Positions 28,054 to 37,177 of a DNA stretch of 64,000 bases are shown one piece after another (position 1 is the first letter of the stretch; every line of letters starts with the position of its first letter). The translations under genes and the position numbers were made by a program. The stretch comes from an uncultured Eubacterium sp. (lineage in GTDB: Bacteria; Bacillota; Clostridia; Peptostreptococcales; Anaerovoracaceae): positions 1 through 64,000 of the forward strand of contig CAMNSS010000008.1 of NCBI GenBank assembly GCA_946555345.1. The letters run 5' to 3'. The notes beneath the pieces are model-generated. The model was not told the DNA's origin. It searched no databases and saw only the letters and a list, made by a program, of their open reading frames with translations.

Positions 28054-28098
28054 GGACATTTACCATGCACCTCCCATCTGATTCTAACGATACTTCTT

Positions 28099-28329
28099 CT
28101 AGGACGCCTCATAGCCTTCGCCTTCCCGCATCAGCTTCGACGGATCGTCTTGTGCTTTCTGCACATGACACTGTGCGGCGCAATAGGCGCTTGCGGCTTT
28201 GCCCATGTAAAGTAACCTTTCGTTTTTATCCTCGCTGCATCCAGCCTGATCCTCATAAGCAATCCCCTTCAAGAGCAGAGACCTCGCTTTGGCGGGGCTT
28301 TTTTTCACGAACCTTTGTATCAGCGCCAT
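28099..28329 (-). CDS. Small hypothetical protein
   Basis: Protein of 76 residues that I do not recognise. It is charged and mostly helical in composition, with two cysteines close together (YCAAQCHVQ). It has a good ribosome site (AAAGGA, eight bases before the ATG) and ends in a Glu/Gly-rich tail. It is the first plausible gene downstream of the promoter-terminator RNA at 28612-28790. Support is moderate because the window shows nothing else to link it to a function. Confidence 0.5.
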   Translation of the reverse strand: MALIQRFVKKSPAKARSLLLKGIAYEDQAGCSEDKNERLLYMGKAASAYCAAQCHVQKAQDDPSKLMREGEGYEAS

Positions 28330-28611
28330 TTTCGGATTCCTTTTTTATCACCCCTTCCTTTGCGAATAACCCTGCCCGTCTTTCGGCCGATTTGCATCGC
28401 ACAACCTGGCCTGCGTTTTGACCCAGCGCCCACTGACAGCCCTGCGCCGTTAAAATCATCTTTATTCACGCTTCGCTGTCCATCTTCCCTGCGCCGCACA
28501 AACGACCTAGCCGGTTTCACGCAGCTGCACGCCGCACTGTCCGCATCCCCCCCCGCAGCCTGTGGCTTTGTCCGAAATATGCCAGAAGCTGCACGCCGCA
28601 CTATCCAAACA

Positions 28612-28650
28612 CAAAAAAGACCAATACAAAACCCACGTTTTGTATTGGTC
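28612..28650 (-). terminator. Strong intrinsic terminator
   Basis: Perfect 14-bp stem (28619-28632 with 28637-28650) with a 4-base loop and six Ts on the minus strand. It closes the RNA started by the promoter at 28762-28790. Confidence 0.9.
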
Positions 28651-28755
28651 AGTAAAAGCAAGCCCCTCGGCTATCATTTACCCTTCCAATGCCTGAATGA
28701 TGATTATGCTGGTAAATAACGGAATTTTGCAGGTGGTTTCCCTCACGCAAAATCT
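28613..28755 (-). ncRNA. Candidate structured leader or small RNA of ~143 nt
   Basis: A consensus promoter, four hairpins and a strong terminator follow one another with no open frame of note. Hairpins on the minus strand: ATTTTGC/GCAAAAT (28747-28753 with 28724-28730), ATTTACC/GGTAAAT (28711-28717 with 28676-28682), AGCC-GAGG-GGCT near 28655-28668, then the terminator. This layout is that of a riboswitch or attenuator, or a free small RNA. I could not match it to a known riboswitch class. Confidence 0.6.
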
Positions 28756-28761
28756 GATATT

Positions 28762-28790
28762 ATTTTACAAAACTTTCAGATAACTGTCAA
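28762..28790 (-). promoter_or_regulatory. Consensus sigma-A promoter
   Basis: Minus strand -35 TTGACA (28785-28790), 17-bp spacer, -10 TAAAAT (28762-28767). Expected start near 28755. Confidence 0.85.
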
Positions 28791-28875
28791 GGGTTTATTT
28801 GTTTACGACAAACCTGCAAACCCTAACGCACCAACCCCCCGCTCGATACCGCCTTCTGCCGTCCCTTTATTTCCG

Positions 28876-30531
28876 CTACATCAAAACCGCCTTCACCCGT
28901 TCAAACGCCTCAAACGTCATATTCCGCACCACCTTGACGGAATCACCCAGCGGCGCAAGAATGCCCAGCTTAATATTAATCACCCCACGCCTTCGTTTCA
29001 TTACGGTCGCACGATCGCTTACCGATTCGAGCATCGCCGTCATGATGACCGTCCGCACCCTTGCAAAACCGCCTGTCGTAAAGCTGATGGTATCCGTACC
29101 CACGCTGATCTGCGTATTTCTGTATTCGACGATTACCGAAACGATGGCGAGAGCCAAAAGCAGCAGCAAAATCCACCAGAGCCAGCTTATGTCAACGGGA
29201 CACTTTGCAACAAAGCCGAACGCCGCATCGCCCGCCGCAAAGCATACCACAAGCAGCAGTGCGAAAATCAAGCGCAAAGACAGGAAAAAATACCGCAGTC
29301 CGCTTCGAAGCGTCTTATATACGGCATTTTGGGGAAATCCCATATGCGGAAGATAGCCCATGACAAAGCCTTCTGTCATTTCCGCCTTGATCAATGGATA
29401 CATGATCGCCTTTTCACTGTTTCCAGCCTCGCTGCCATAACCGACCGCCATAACATTTAGATAGCCAATGCCGATTGCCCGCATCGGCAACGATTGCACG
29501 AACTCGACGCCCGATATTTTTTCTTTGAGCAAGGAATGCTTTTTCTTCGTGAAAAGCCCATATTCAAGGTGAATCGATTTTTCCCCATCCGTGATCACAA
29601 ACCCGTAATATTTTATGAATGCGAACAATGCGCCGACCACCGATGAAATAAGGAGAAACGCAGCCACGATGATTGCGGCGATCCCGATCCCCGAAATCGC
29701 CAAAACCCCATCGAAAATCACCTCTTCCACCTCCAGCTCCCGCCCGATTGCGATATTAACCACCGAACCGAAAACAGCAAGAATTGAAATCAGTTCCGCT
29801 AAGGCGTTGCCTTTTGACTGCAAAGCCCCCATCAGCAGGATGTTCTTCACAGGTACTTTCACGCTTCTTCCCAAGGCTTCCCCGTCATGAAATCCGGATA
29901 CCCCGGCGATTTCCATCCGGCCGGCCGTTCCTGCATCCGCTCCCGTAAAGCTCCATACCTGCGTCCCAAACGGCGCTTTGCCGTCTGGGGTGGTCGCTTC
30001 CGCCGCCGTCCTTTGCGCTGAAGCTCTGTCCGCTCCCGCAACTCCGCCCTGCTCCGCTCTGCCTTCCGAGCCGTCCTGCCCCGCCGCCCGCTTTTTGGCA
30101 AGCAAAAGGTTTTTCACATGACCCGCATCCTGATCTTTCAGGGCAAAGGTTACCACCCCGCTGCCGTTTCCGCCATAATTGCTGGCATTATCCACCCTGA
30201 TGCAGTAAACCCCCGCAAGCTGGAAAATGACATTCTGCGTAAAATCCACCGTCGTAATGCGGTCAAGCGGGATCTCAAGCTTTTTCTTATTAAAAAGCCC
30301 GCTTTGCACGTAAAAATTTTCCGCATCGATCGAATAACGGGTAAACAAATATTCGGCGAATTTCCTGACCGGCATAAAAAATGCGATCACCAGCACGACA
30401 GCATTCTGCAAAAGCTCCTCTATATTGCCAAACACCACGGCAACCAGCAGGATCACGGCAGGAACGCCAAACGTGCTGCCGAACTTGTCAAACACGATGA
30501 ATATGCTGCCTCTCTGCGCCCCGAATAACAT
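28876..30531 (-). CDS. YdbT-like membrane protein with repeated bPH2 domains
   Basis: Protein of 551 residues. Two or three bacterial PH (bPH2, formerly DUF304) units are visible, each with a pattern like FYVQSGLFNKKK..IPLDRITTVDFTQN (near 70-110 and again near 310-345), separated by hydrophobic helix pairs. A 60-residue Ala/Gly/Arg-rich linker (~150-210) between units is unusual and of high GC. YdbS/YdbT proteins are paired membrane proteins implicated in envelope stress in Bacillus. The ATG at 30531 overlaps the stop of the YdbS-like gene (TGATG); a GTG at 30534 is the alternative. Confidence 0.82.
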   Translation of the reverse strand: MLFGAQRGSIFIVFDKFGSTFGVPAVILLVAVVFGNIEELLQNAVVLVIAFFMPVRKFAEYLFTRYSIDAENFYVQSGLFNKKKLEIPLDRITTVDFTQNVIFQLAGVYCIRVDNASNYGGNGSGVVTFALKDQDAGHVKNLLLAKKRAAGQDGSEGRAEQGGVAGADRASAQRTAAEATTPDGKAPFGTQVWSFTGADAGTAGRMEIAGVSGFHDGEALGRSVKVPVKNILLMGALQSKGNALAELISILAVFGSVVNIAIGRELEVEEVIFDGVLAISGIGIAAIIVAAFLLISSVVGALFAFIKYYGFVITDGEKSIHLEYGLFTKKKHSLLKEKISGVEFVQSLPMRAIGIGYLNVMAVGYGSEAGNSEKAIMYPLIKAEMTEGFVMGYLPHMGFPQNAVYKTLRSGLRYFFLSLRLIFALLLVVCFAAGDAAFGFVAKCPVDISWLWWILLLLLALAIVSVIVEYRNTQISVGTDTISFTTGGFARVRTVIMTAMLESVSDRATVMKRRRGVINIKLGILAPLGDSVKVVRNMTFEAFERVKAVLM

Positions 30532-31022
30532 CACATAACCCCCTCGGCTTGCAATCTTTCCCGCAGCTTTTCCCGTAACTTGTCGGCAATTTCCTGCGCA
30601 GTTTCTCCGCTCAGCCCCACGATTTCAAACGTGCCGCTGGCAAGTGCGATCTCCACGGTAAAAAGCCCAAACCGCCTGTATATCGGACCTTGCTTGATCG
30701 TGATGTTTTGCATTCTGGCCGCCGGGATGATATCCCGCTTGATAAAAAAAATGCCATGAATGATTTCTACTTTGTCGTCGCTGATCTGGTATTTCCATTG
30801 CTTGTATTCGATGAGCGGGAAGATGCAAAGCGCAGCGGCCTGGCATGCCAAAACCGCAGCGGCGAATGCGCATACGATGAGAAACGTTTTTACGTCCGCT
30901 TCCGCCAACAGCATTCCTGCGATGATGATTCCAGCGATAACGGTGAGGACAATCAGCGCAATCGCCTTCGATAGCCGCCAAGCTTTTACCGCCTCCCGCT
31001 GTGGCTTCTTGTATTCCTGCAT
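30531..31022 (-). CDS. YdbS-like bPH2 membrane protein
   Basis: Protein of 163 residues. Two membrane helices (~20-40 and ~45-70) precede one bPH2 domain (YQISDDKVEIIHGIFFIKRDIIPAARMQNITI...). It is the usual small partner of the following YdbT-like gene, with overlapping stop and start. The N-terminus is basic and cytoplasmic. A TATGAT -10-like box lies ~60 bp upstream with no clear -35. Confidence 0.85.
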   Translation of the reverse strand: MQEYKKPQREAVKAWRLSKAIALIVLTVIAGIIIAGMLLAEADVKTFLIVCAFAAAVLACQAAALCIFPLIEYKQWKYQISDDKVEIIHGIFFIKRDIIPAARMQNITIKQGPIYRRFGLFTVEIALASGTFEIVGLSGETAQEIADKLREKLRERLQAEGVM

Positions 31023-31229
31023 TGCAATAATCCTTTCGGTTCTAACCCTCCATTAGTATTTGCCTTGTCAATCATATCACAAAAGCGAAAAGGCTTCCAG
31101 TTTTTTGTCTTTATAAACGCCTTGCCCGTTATGCAAACCCTAAAAACGCGGACTGCCCTTCGGCGGGAATTACTGCCATGCAGGTTTTCAGTTCGATTGC
31201 TCGCATACATGGTTGCACATTTTGCTACT

Positions 31230-32333
31230 TTAAATTTCTTTACTGATAATATCATTCCATGCAACCTTATGCTGAAATTTAATTGTATCATCAACCTTTA
31301 ATAGCTCTACATAGCGATCGATAAACTCAGCAGGGTCTTTCAATAATCTAAGGTAATATTTCAGCGTAGAGTAAACACCATTGACAATAACCTGGCAACC
31401 ATGTATTTGGGCTATTCTCTGAATCTCATTATCGATAGCCTCCCAATCAGCAGAACCCATATTTGCTGTTGTCAACAAATAATATCTGTCGGTGTTGTAA
31501 ATTTTAAACTTTTCATATGCATCTGTAACAAGTTGTTTTGTAATCTGTATCTCATGCTTAATTTCTACGCCTTCAAAAGCACTTCCGTTTAGATTGTTTA
31601 CGTCAACATCACCAATTCTGCCAGACTGGGCATCTGCCGAATTATGATTTGCCAGGGGACATAGCATTTTATCATCGTATCGGGCAACTTGCCCCATCAT
31701 ACACTCGTATGCAGCATAAATAGCCAAAGAAGGCAGGCGAGAAGCGCCAGAACAAGCATAATGATATATAAAGTGTTTTTCTAACAGCTTAATGATTTTT
31801 GAAATAGATAAGCTATGCGGTTTCGCTAACTCAATGTTCATGGCGTCTCTCTGCTTTATCAAAAGTTTAAATAGAAATAGCAGGACATTTTTTGCGTCAA
31901 GTCCATGTGCCTGAATAGAATCAATAATCCCTAAAAATGCGTTTTTGACATTCTTAGGCGTAATTTTGCCTGGATAATCAAGCGTATACGGATGAGCTTG
32001 TTCCAAGGAACGAGTAAGCCATCCAGATTCAGCCATTGCAGGAAAGCTTACAGATTTCATAAAAGGCGTAATAACAGCCTTATCAATATTTCTTCCCGAA
32101 AAACCGTTTTCAAGATGTGCCTGATGATATCTAATGTCTTGCTTTCCATCCACAATTTTGTGTGTTAAAAGGGTTACTAAAACAGCAACAATTCCCTTAT
32201 TTGCTTCAGCGCGAGCCACAATGGTTTCTATTTGAATCATTATAGTTTCAGGTAAATCCGTTGCATAATCTGCTCTTGCAGTTTCCTCAAGGGCTCGTCC
32301 ATATACTTCATCCAATACTTCCTGATGTGTCAT
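31230..32333 (-). CDS. Type II restriction endonuclease, possibly SacI family
   Basis: Protein of 367 residues, last gene of a four-gene R-M operon. A GDVDV...FEGVEIKHEI segment near residues 245-268 supplies the D...E-x-K pattern of PD-(D/E)XK nucleases. The YHQAHLENGFSGRNID... and SGWLTRSLEQAHPY segments recall the SacI restriction family, which is my tentative assignment from memory. The ATG overlaps the preceding methyltransferase gene by 4 bp. Base composition is clearly AT-richer than the flanking genes, consistent with horizontal gain. The cut site is not known. Confidence 0.7.
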   Translation of the reverse strand: MTHQEVLDEVYGRALEETARADYATDLPETIMIQIETIVARAEANKGIVAVLVTLLTHKIVDGKQDIRYHQAHLENGFSGRNIDKAVITPFMKSVSFPAMAESGWLTRSLEQAHPYTLDYPGKITPKNVKNAFLGIIDSIQAHGLDAKNVLLFLFKLLIKQRDAMNIELAKPHSLSISKIIKLLEKHFIYHYACSGASRLPSLAIYAAYECMMGQVARYDDKMLCPLANHNSADAQSGRIGDVDVNNLNGSAFEGVEIKHEIQITKQLVTDAYEKFKIYNTDRYYLLTTANMGSADWEAIDNEIQRIAQIHGCQVIVNGVYSTLKYYLRLLKDPAEFIDRYVELLKVDDTIKFQHKVAWNDIISKEI

Positions 32334-33319
32334 TGTTTATTAACCTCCTTAAAAAACTGATTGTTGATTTCCTCGGCAACAGCCGAAATCATTGGAACAC
32401 AAACAGAATTTCCTAATTGCTTATACTGTTCCCCAACAGCGCTAATTTTCTTATATTCTTTTGGGAATCCCATAATTCTCCAGCATTCGTTAAGCGTTAA
32501 TTTTCTTACTCTGTTATCTTCAGTCAGAATAAAGTATCTTCCAGATGTTTCTTGAGAAGGAAGCGTAGGATGAATGCCATAAACAGAATAAATTCGATTC
32601 GGCTGTTTATGTACCCTGGAAAGATGCTCTGTTCCTGGACGAACCCCCACTTTCCGAATAGATTTATTTCTGTAACCCGCAAATATTAAGCCAGACCCCG
32701 GCTGCTGTTTTGTTGCTTCAAGAAGCGTATATTCTCCCGAATCAAGATATTCAAAGTCACCATCAGAATCCAAAAAATCTATCAGTCTGCCTCTCGGAAT
32801 CGTTTTGATTTTCTCAAAATCAAATTTTCCTGTCCTAGAGCCAACTATGATAATCCTTTCTCGATTTTGTGGCACACCAAAATCGGAACCATTCAATACT
32901 TCCCAAGAAACCTTATACCCTAAACCTTCAAGTTTGCTCAAAATAACCGCCAATGTTTCACCATGATTATGATGAATAAGGTGTTTTACATTCTCAAGGA
33001 AAACAACCTTAGGTCTTTTTTCATCAATAATTCTACAGATTTCAAAAAAAAGCGTTCCCCGGGTATCTTCAAAACCTTTCTGTTTGCCAGAAATGCTAAA
33101 TGGCTGGCATGGAAAGCCTGCGCATAAAATATCGTGATCAGATACATCTTTTGCATCTATTTTCGTGATGTCACCCAAAGGAAGTTCATGAAAATTCTCT
33201 TCATATGTTCTTTGGCACTCAGTATTGATATCCGATGACATTACACATTTAAAGCCTTGAGACTCCATGCCTATACGAATGCCGCCCACCCCACAGAACA
33301 AGTCAATAAATCTAATCAT
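32330..33319 (-). CDS. DNA (cytosine-5-)-methyltransferase (second of pair)
   Basis: Protein of 329 residues with all main m5C motifs: DLFCGVGG (6-13), the catalytic loop GFPCQPFS with C71, ENVKHL near 110, and the RERIIIVG segment. The target-recognition region lies at about 190-260. It belongs to the R-M operon with the nuclease that follows at a 4-bp overlap and another m5C enzyme 88 bp upstream. The two methyltransferases differ in sequence, so each may modify one strand of an asymmetric site. Confidence 0.93.
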   Translation of the reverse strand: MIRFIDLFCGVGGIRIGMESQGFKCVMSSDINTECQRTYEENFHELPLGDITKIDAKDVSDHDILCAGFPCQPFSISGKQKGFEDTRGTLFFEICRIIDEKRPKVVFLENVKHLIHHNHGETLAVILSKLEGLGYKVSWEVLNGSDFGVPQNRERIIIVGSRTGKFDFEKIKTIPRGRLIDFLDSDGDFEYLDSGEYTLLEATKQQPGSGLIFAGYRNKSIRKVGVRPGTEHLSRVHKQPNRIYSVYGIHPTLPSQETSGRYFILTEDNRVRKLTLNECWRIMGFPKEYKKISAVGEQYKQLGNSVCVPMISAVAEEINNQFFKEVNKQ

Positions 33320-33407
33320 TCTTTATTTCTCCTGTTTTCAACCGATATCGTTGCCAGATACATCTCTTCGGCCTATGTAAATCAAATAGACAAGATAACC
33401 ACCTATT

Positions 33408-34445
33408 TTATTGATCAGTTCTTTGGGAAACACATTCAGCGGATACAAGGTTTGCGTTGTCAAATGTTTTGAGTCTCTCAATCTCGGTCGATTTTCCATC
33501 GTCTTTTCCCTCCATTTCATTGAATGCTTTTAAGGCCTGTATCATTTCTCTTGCAACTGCTTTAATGACCGGAACTGCAACTGAATTGCCAGTCTGTTTT
33601 TTAACTTTTCCATATGGGACAACTATTTTATAGCTATCAGGAAAACCCTGGATTCTTAAAAGCCCTCGTTCCGTCGGCCTGCGTTCATCATTGATTAAAA
33701 TATAATTAGCGGAAGCGCCAGCACGCAAAGCAGATGAATATGGGTGTGGCGTAATAGAACCTGCCATATTTTCGTGTGAAATATACGGTTTGGGGTAATC
33801 TTTATCTTTCAGCCGTTCCAAGCGGGAGTTTCTTATTCTATCCTTAACATAATACTTGCTATCCACGTGGCATTCCAGTATATCAGATAAAGTCTTTCTT
33901 TCAGATAACGGGACAGGTTTGGGAAATTTAAATTTAACATCATCAAGAAAGCCCACGATAATAATCCGTTCACGCTTTTGTGGCGCCCCGTAATCAAGCG
34001 CATTCAAAACACGCGAATGCACGTGATAACCAAGCGCCTCCAAATGCGTCGTGATGACCTTAAATGTGTTGCCATTATCATGTGCGGTCAGGTTTCTAAC
34101 ATTTTCAAGCATAAACGCCTTTGGCTTCTTTTCTTTTAAGATTCTTTCAATATCAAAGAAAAGCGTTCCACAAGTTTCATTTGCAAAACCCTCTTTTTTC
34201 CCGATGATAGAGAACGCTTGACAAGGAAAACCTCCCAATAAAATATCAAAGCCAGGAATGCTGCTTGCTTCAATCTTTGTAATATCACCAGCTGGGTGTT
34301 CTCCAAAATTAGCTTCATATGTCTTACAAGCATCTTCATCAAATTCACTTGAAAAAATACATTTTCCACCGACGCCTTCAAACCCTAATCTTATTCCGCC
34401 GATCCCAGCAAACAAATCAATAAAAGTAAATTTGTCCCATTTCAT
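33408..34445 (-). CDS. DNA (cytosine-5-)-methyltransferase (first of pair)
   Basis: Protein of 345 residues. Motif I is DLFAGIGG (10-17) and the catalytic loop GGFPCQAFS carries C75; ENVRNL and KRERIIIVG follow in family order. The C-terminus is Lys/Glu-rich and extends ~30 residues past the last motif. The start overlaps the upstream HTH gene by 4 bp. AT-rich like the rest of the island. It likely protects the host against the nuclease encoded at 31230-32333. Confidence 0.93.
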   Translation of the reverse strand: MKWDKFTFIDLFAGIGGIRLGFEGVGGKCIFSSEFDEDACKTYEANFGEHPAGDITKIEASSIPGFDILLGGFPCQAFSIIGKKEGFANETCGTLFFDIERILKEKKPKAFMLENVRNLTAHDNGNTFKVITTHLEALGYHVHSRVLNALDYGAPQKRERIIIVGFLDDVKFKFPKPVPLSERKTLSDILECHVDSKYYVKDRIRNSRLERLKDKDYPKPYISHENMAGSITPHPYSSALRAGASANYILINDERRPTERGLLRIQGFPDSYKIVVPYGKVKKQTGNSVAVPVIKAVAREMIQALKAFNEMEGKDDGKSTEIERLKTFDNANLVSAECVSQRTDQ

Positions 34446-34669
34446 TTCAACGCACCGCCGTTCTTTAGATTGGCATTTACTTCAACAATATCATCAAAAC
34501 TGCATTCCAACGCAACACAAATTTTAGCCAGCGTTTCCATGGAAACGCTCGCATTCTTGCCCATTTTGGCAAGCACGCTTGTGCTTATGCCAGCAGCTTT
34601 CCGCATTTCTGTTTTTGTTATGCCTTTGTCAATAAGCAGTTTCCATAGCCGATTATAACTTACCGCCAT
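34442..34669 (-). CDS. XRE-type HTH regulator of the second R-M operon
   Basis: Protein of 75 residues consisting of little more than one Cro/CI-type helix-turn-helix (KTEMRKAAGISTSVLAKMGK). It is the first gene of the operon HTH-MTase-MTase-nuclease and is a probable controller. GGGAGG lies eight bases upstream of the ATG, and a promoter lies ~40 bp further up. Confidence 0.88.
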   Translation of the reverse strand: MAVSYNRLWKLLIDKGITKTEMRKAAGISTSVLAKMGKNASVSMETLAKICVALECSFDDIVEVNANLKNGGALK

Positions 34670-34699
34670 TGCCCAAACCTCCCGTTATTCAAAAATCCT

Positions 34700-34998
34700 T
34701 TAACACAGTATAGTATAATCATTTCTAAAATTCAACATTATGTTCGCATACGGAAACATATTGTCTGGATTTGGTCCATCTTCTGCCTGCTTCAAACATA
34801 CTCCCGGCTTTATAACCTCTTGAACGCTTGCCAAAAAAAAACTGCCATCATGAGACAACAGCTCTCTTTCGGCTAATATGCCATTAGGAATGCACAATAT
34901 CATTCCATACAGCCCCATCCGCACCGGTCCGAATGTTATTTCGCAGTCCAGCCAATTTCCGCTTTCAGTGGTTCCGTTACGCCTTGCTTCATTGCCAT
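34700..34998 (-). pseudogene. Possible gene remnant upstream of the second R-M operon
   Basis: A 20-codon frame begins at 34998 (MAMKQGVTEP..., preceded by AAGGG) and stops at 34936. A second frame, open across the same bases, continues as plausible protein (WLDCEITFGPVRMGLYGMIL) to a stop at 34700. Joined by a frameshift they would make a ~100-residue protein that I do not recognise. The R-M promoter lies inside its 3' end. The rest of 34999-35326 shows no gene. Confidence 0.25.
34707..34735 (-). promoter_or_regulatory. Promoter of the second R-M operon
   Basis: Minus strand -35 TTGAAT (34730-34735), 17-bp spacer, -10 TATACT (34707-34712). The transcript would start near 34700, 30 bp before the HTH start codon. 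Confidence 0.75.
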
Positions 34999-35326
34999 TC
35001 CCTTATGTGCTTTTCAATTTAGGGCAGTCAATTTTATTGCCCTATCCAGGCATATTCTTACGATGAAATCCACATATGCGCAGGATTGCCTGTACCTTTT
35101 GCAAAACCCCGCTCTCCGCTAAAAACTTTCACTTTTCAAAAACGCTGCCTTCCTAAAAAATATTTTCTGCCCCTTTCACCGAAATAAGGATTGACGAACC
35201 ACTTGCATACTATTTAAAATAGTATTGTTTGCGGAATATGCACCTGGAATTTTTTCCTGCTGCGATACTTCCTGCATAACGCACAAAGTACAGAAACACA
35301 CAAAGTACAGAGGAGAGAAATTTTTT

Positions 35327-36682
35327 ATGGGTGATTTTAAGAAAGAATATGAACAGAAATTAATTACGGCAAAAGAGGCAGTCAAGGTAGTCAAATCCGG
35401 CGACTGGGTCGATTTCGGATGGGGCGTAGGCGTTCCGTACGATCTGGACAGGGAACTAGCGAAGAGAATCAAAGCGGATGACCTTTACGATTTGAAATTC
35501 CGTGGCGGCATCGTGCTGAGAGAGCCTGAAATTTTCAAAATTGAGGACGCAGCAAGCCACCTTTGCTGGAATAGCTGGCACAGCACGGGCATCGAACGGA
35601 AGGCAACGCAGACTGGCCTTGGCTTCTACGCCCCGATCAGGTATTCGGAGCTGCCGAGGTATTACCGCGACCTGCCAGATCCTGTCGATGTCGCCATGAT
35701 CCGGGTAACGCCGATGGATGGCGAAGGCTATTTCAACTTCGGGCCGTGCGCTTCCCATATGGCTGATATGTGCAGCAGGGCAAAATGCATCGTCGTAGAA
35801 GTAAATGAAAATATGCCGCTTGCCCTGGGCGGCGAACCTGGCGGCGAGAAGATCCACATTTCCAAGGTTTCCCACATCGTAGAAGGCTCGAATACCCCGA
35901 TGGAACAACTGGGCGCAGGCCCGACCAACGAAATCGATGAAAAGGTCGCACAGTACATCGTGGAAGAAATTCCGAACGGGGCTTGCCTCCAGCTTGGAAT
36001 CGGCGGCATGCCTAACGCAGTAGGTAGCTTGATCGCCAAGTCCGATTTAAAAGACCTGGGCGTGCATACGGAAATGTACGTCGACGCATTCGTCGATATC
36101 GCCATGGCGGGAAAAATCAACGGCTCATGCAAAAATATCGACAAAGGCAGGCAGGCGTATGCGTTCGGTGCAGGGACGCAGAAGCTCTACGATTACATCA
36201 ACAACAATCCGGAATGCATGAGCGCGCCTGTAGACTATACCAACGACATCAGGGCCGTAAGCGCGCTGGACAATTTCATTTCCATCAACAATGCGGTTGA
36301 TATCGACCTGTTTGGCCAAGTAAACGCCGAATCCGCAGGCACGAAGCACATCAGCGGCGCAGGCGGGCAGCTTGACTTCGTGCTAGGGGCTTATCTTTCC
36401 AAAGGCGGAAAAAGCTTTATCTGTTGTTCTTCAACCTTTAGCGATAAAGCAGGAAACCTGCACTCCAGGATCAGGCCTACCCTGGCGGACGGCTCGATCG
36501 TAACCGACACGAGGACGAACACGCATTACGTTGTCACGGAATACGGTAAAATCAACTTAAAGGGCCTTACGACATGGGAACGGGCGGAAGCCCTCATTTC
36601 CATTGCACATCCTGATTTCAGGGAGCAGTTAATCAAGGACGCCGAAGGAATGCGCATCTGGAGGAAAAGCAACAAGCGTTAA
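35327..36682 (+). CDS. Butyryl-CoA:acetate (or 4-hydroxybutyrate) CoA-transferase
   Basis: Protein of 451 residues of the acetyl-CoA hydrolase/transferase family. The catalytic glutamate is E249 in [10 protein letters not shown], and the CoA-binding loop GAGGQLDF lies near 346. The C-terminal [20 protein letters not shown] block is typical. Enzymes of this group move CoA between butyryl-CoA or 4-hydroxybutyryl-CoA and acetate in the last step of butyrate or aminobutyrate fermentation. The ATG at 35327 follows GGAGAG; the frame upstream to 35225 lacks a ribosome site. No other butyrate genes lie nearby. A strong terminator follows. Confidence 0.9.
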   Translation: MGDFKKEYEQKLITAKEAVKVVKSGDWVDFGWGVGVPYDLDRELAKRIKADDLYDLKFRGGIVLREPEIFKIEDAASHLCWNSWHSTGIERKATQTGLGFYAPIRYSELPRYYRDLPDPVDVAMIRVTPMDGEGYFNFGPCASHMADMCSRAKCIVVEVNENMPLALGGEPGGEKIHISKVSHIVEGSNTPMEQLGAGPTNEIDEKVAQYIVEEIPNGACLQLGIGGMPNAVGSLIAKSDLKDLGVHTEMYVDAFVDIAMAGKINGSCKNIDKGRQAYAFGAGTQKLYDYINNNPECMSAPVDYTNDIRAVSALDNFISINNAVDIDLFGQVNAESAGTKHISGAGGQLDFVLGAYLSKGGKSFICCSSTFSDKAGNLHSRIRPTLADGSIVTDTRTNTHYVVTEYGKINLKGLTTWERAEALISIAHPDFREQLIKDAEGMRIWRKSNKR

Positions 36683-36717
36683 GCTTTTGCCGCCGCCTGG
36701 CAAATTCGTTTTGCGGC

Positions 36718-36793
36718 AAAACGGGCGAGCAAGGGCAGATAGCTTTTGGCTGGCGCTAAACGGGCAGACAAAGACAAACAGCTTTTGACAGGC
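36718..36793. repeat. Two imperfect ~36-bp tandem repeats
   Basis: Units 36718-36754 and 36758-36793 share AAACGGGC...CAGATAGCTTTTG-type sequence with a ~40-bp period. Weaker relatives flank them. They fill part of the gap after the CoA-transferase stop. Confidence 0.5.
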
Positions 36794-36934
36794 ATTAGGC
36801 AAACAGCCAAGGACAACAGCCCCGAAACAAGCCTGATGCAGTCCTGCCCAAGATCTGACTTGCCGCATTCAAGGAATGAGGCCGCAGGACACGGCAAAAC
36901 CCACGAACAGAAACGACCGGGATTCGTTCTATGC

Positions 36935-36971
36935 AAGGGAGGCGCTTCAAAACGAAGCCGCCTCCCTTTTT
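36935..36971 (+). terminator. Terminator after the CoA-transferase region
   Basis: Arms GGGAGGCG and CTTC pair with GAAG and CGCCTCCC around AAAAC, then five Ts. The remaining bases to 37177 show no gene. Confidence 0.8.
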
Positions 36972-37177
36972 ATCACATGATTTTCAGCAAGGTCATCATC
37001 CCCCACGCCGCAATACTGCTGGCGGATATGGCCTCCTGAGGCGAAGACAACGCAAAACCTGCCGCAATTACGGCTATGGATTGCGCCCGGCAATCCCCAC
37101 GTCTCAGGAAAAAACACAGCTTGGCAGAGAATTGCACCTGTTCTTGCGAAATCGGCAAAGCCGCATTTTTCCCAGCC

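Noticed and set aside
28320-28661. 113-codon minus-strand frame downstream of the structured RNA, and a shorter Trp/Cys-containing frame across the terminator
   Set aside because: They run through the terminator stem and have poor initiation signals; a tryptophan-attenuator reading is not supported by neighbouring genes.
28613-28755. Assignment of the structured RNA to a known riboswitch (cobalamin, c-di-GMP, fluoride, M-box)
   Set aside because: None of the conserved core motifs I know for these classes is present.
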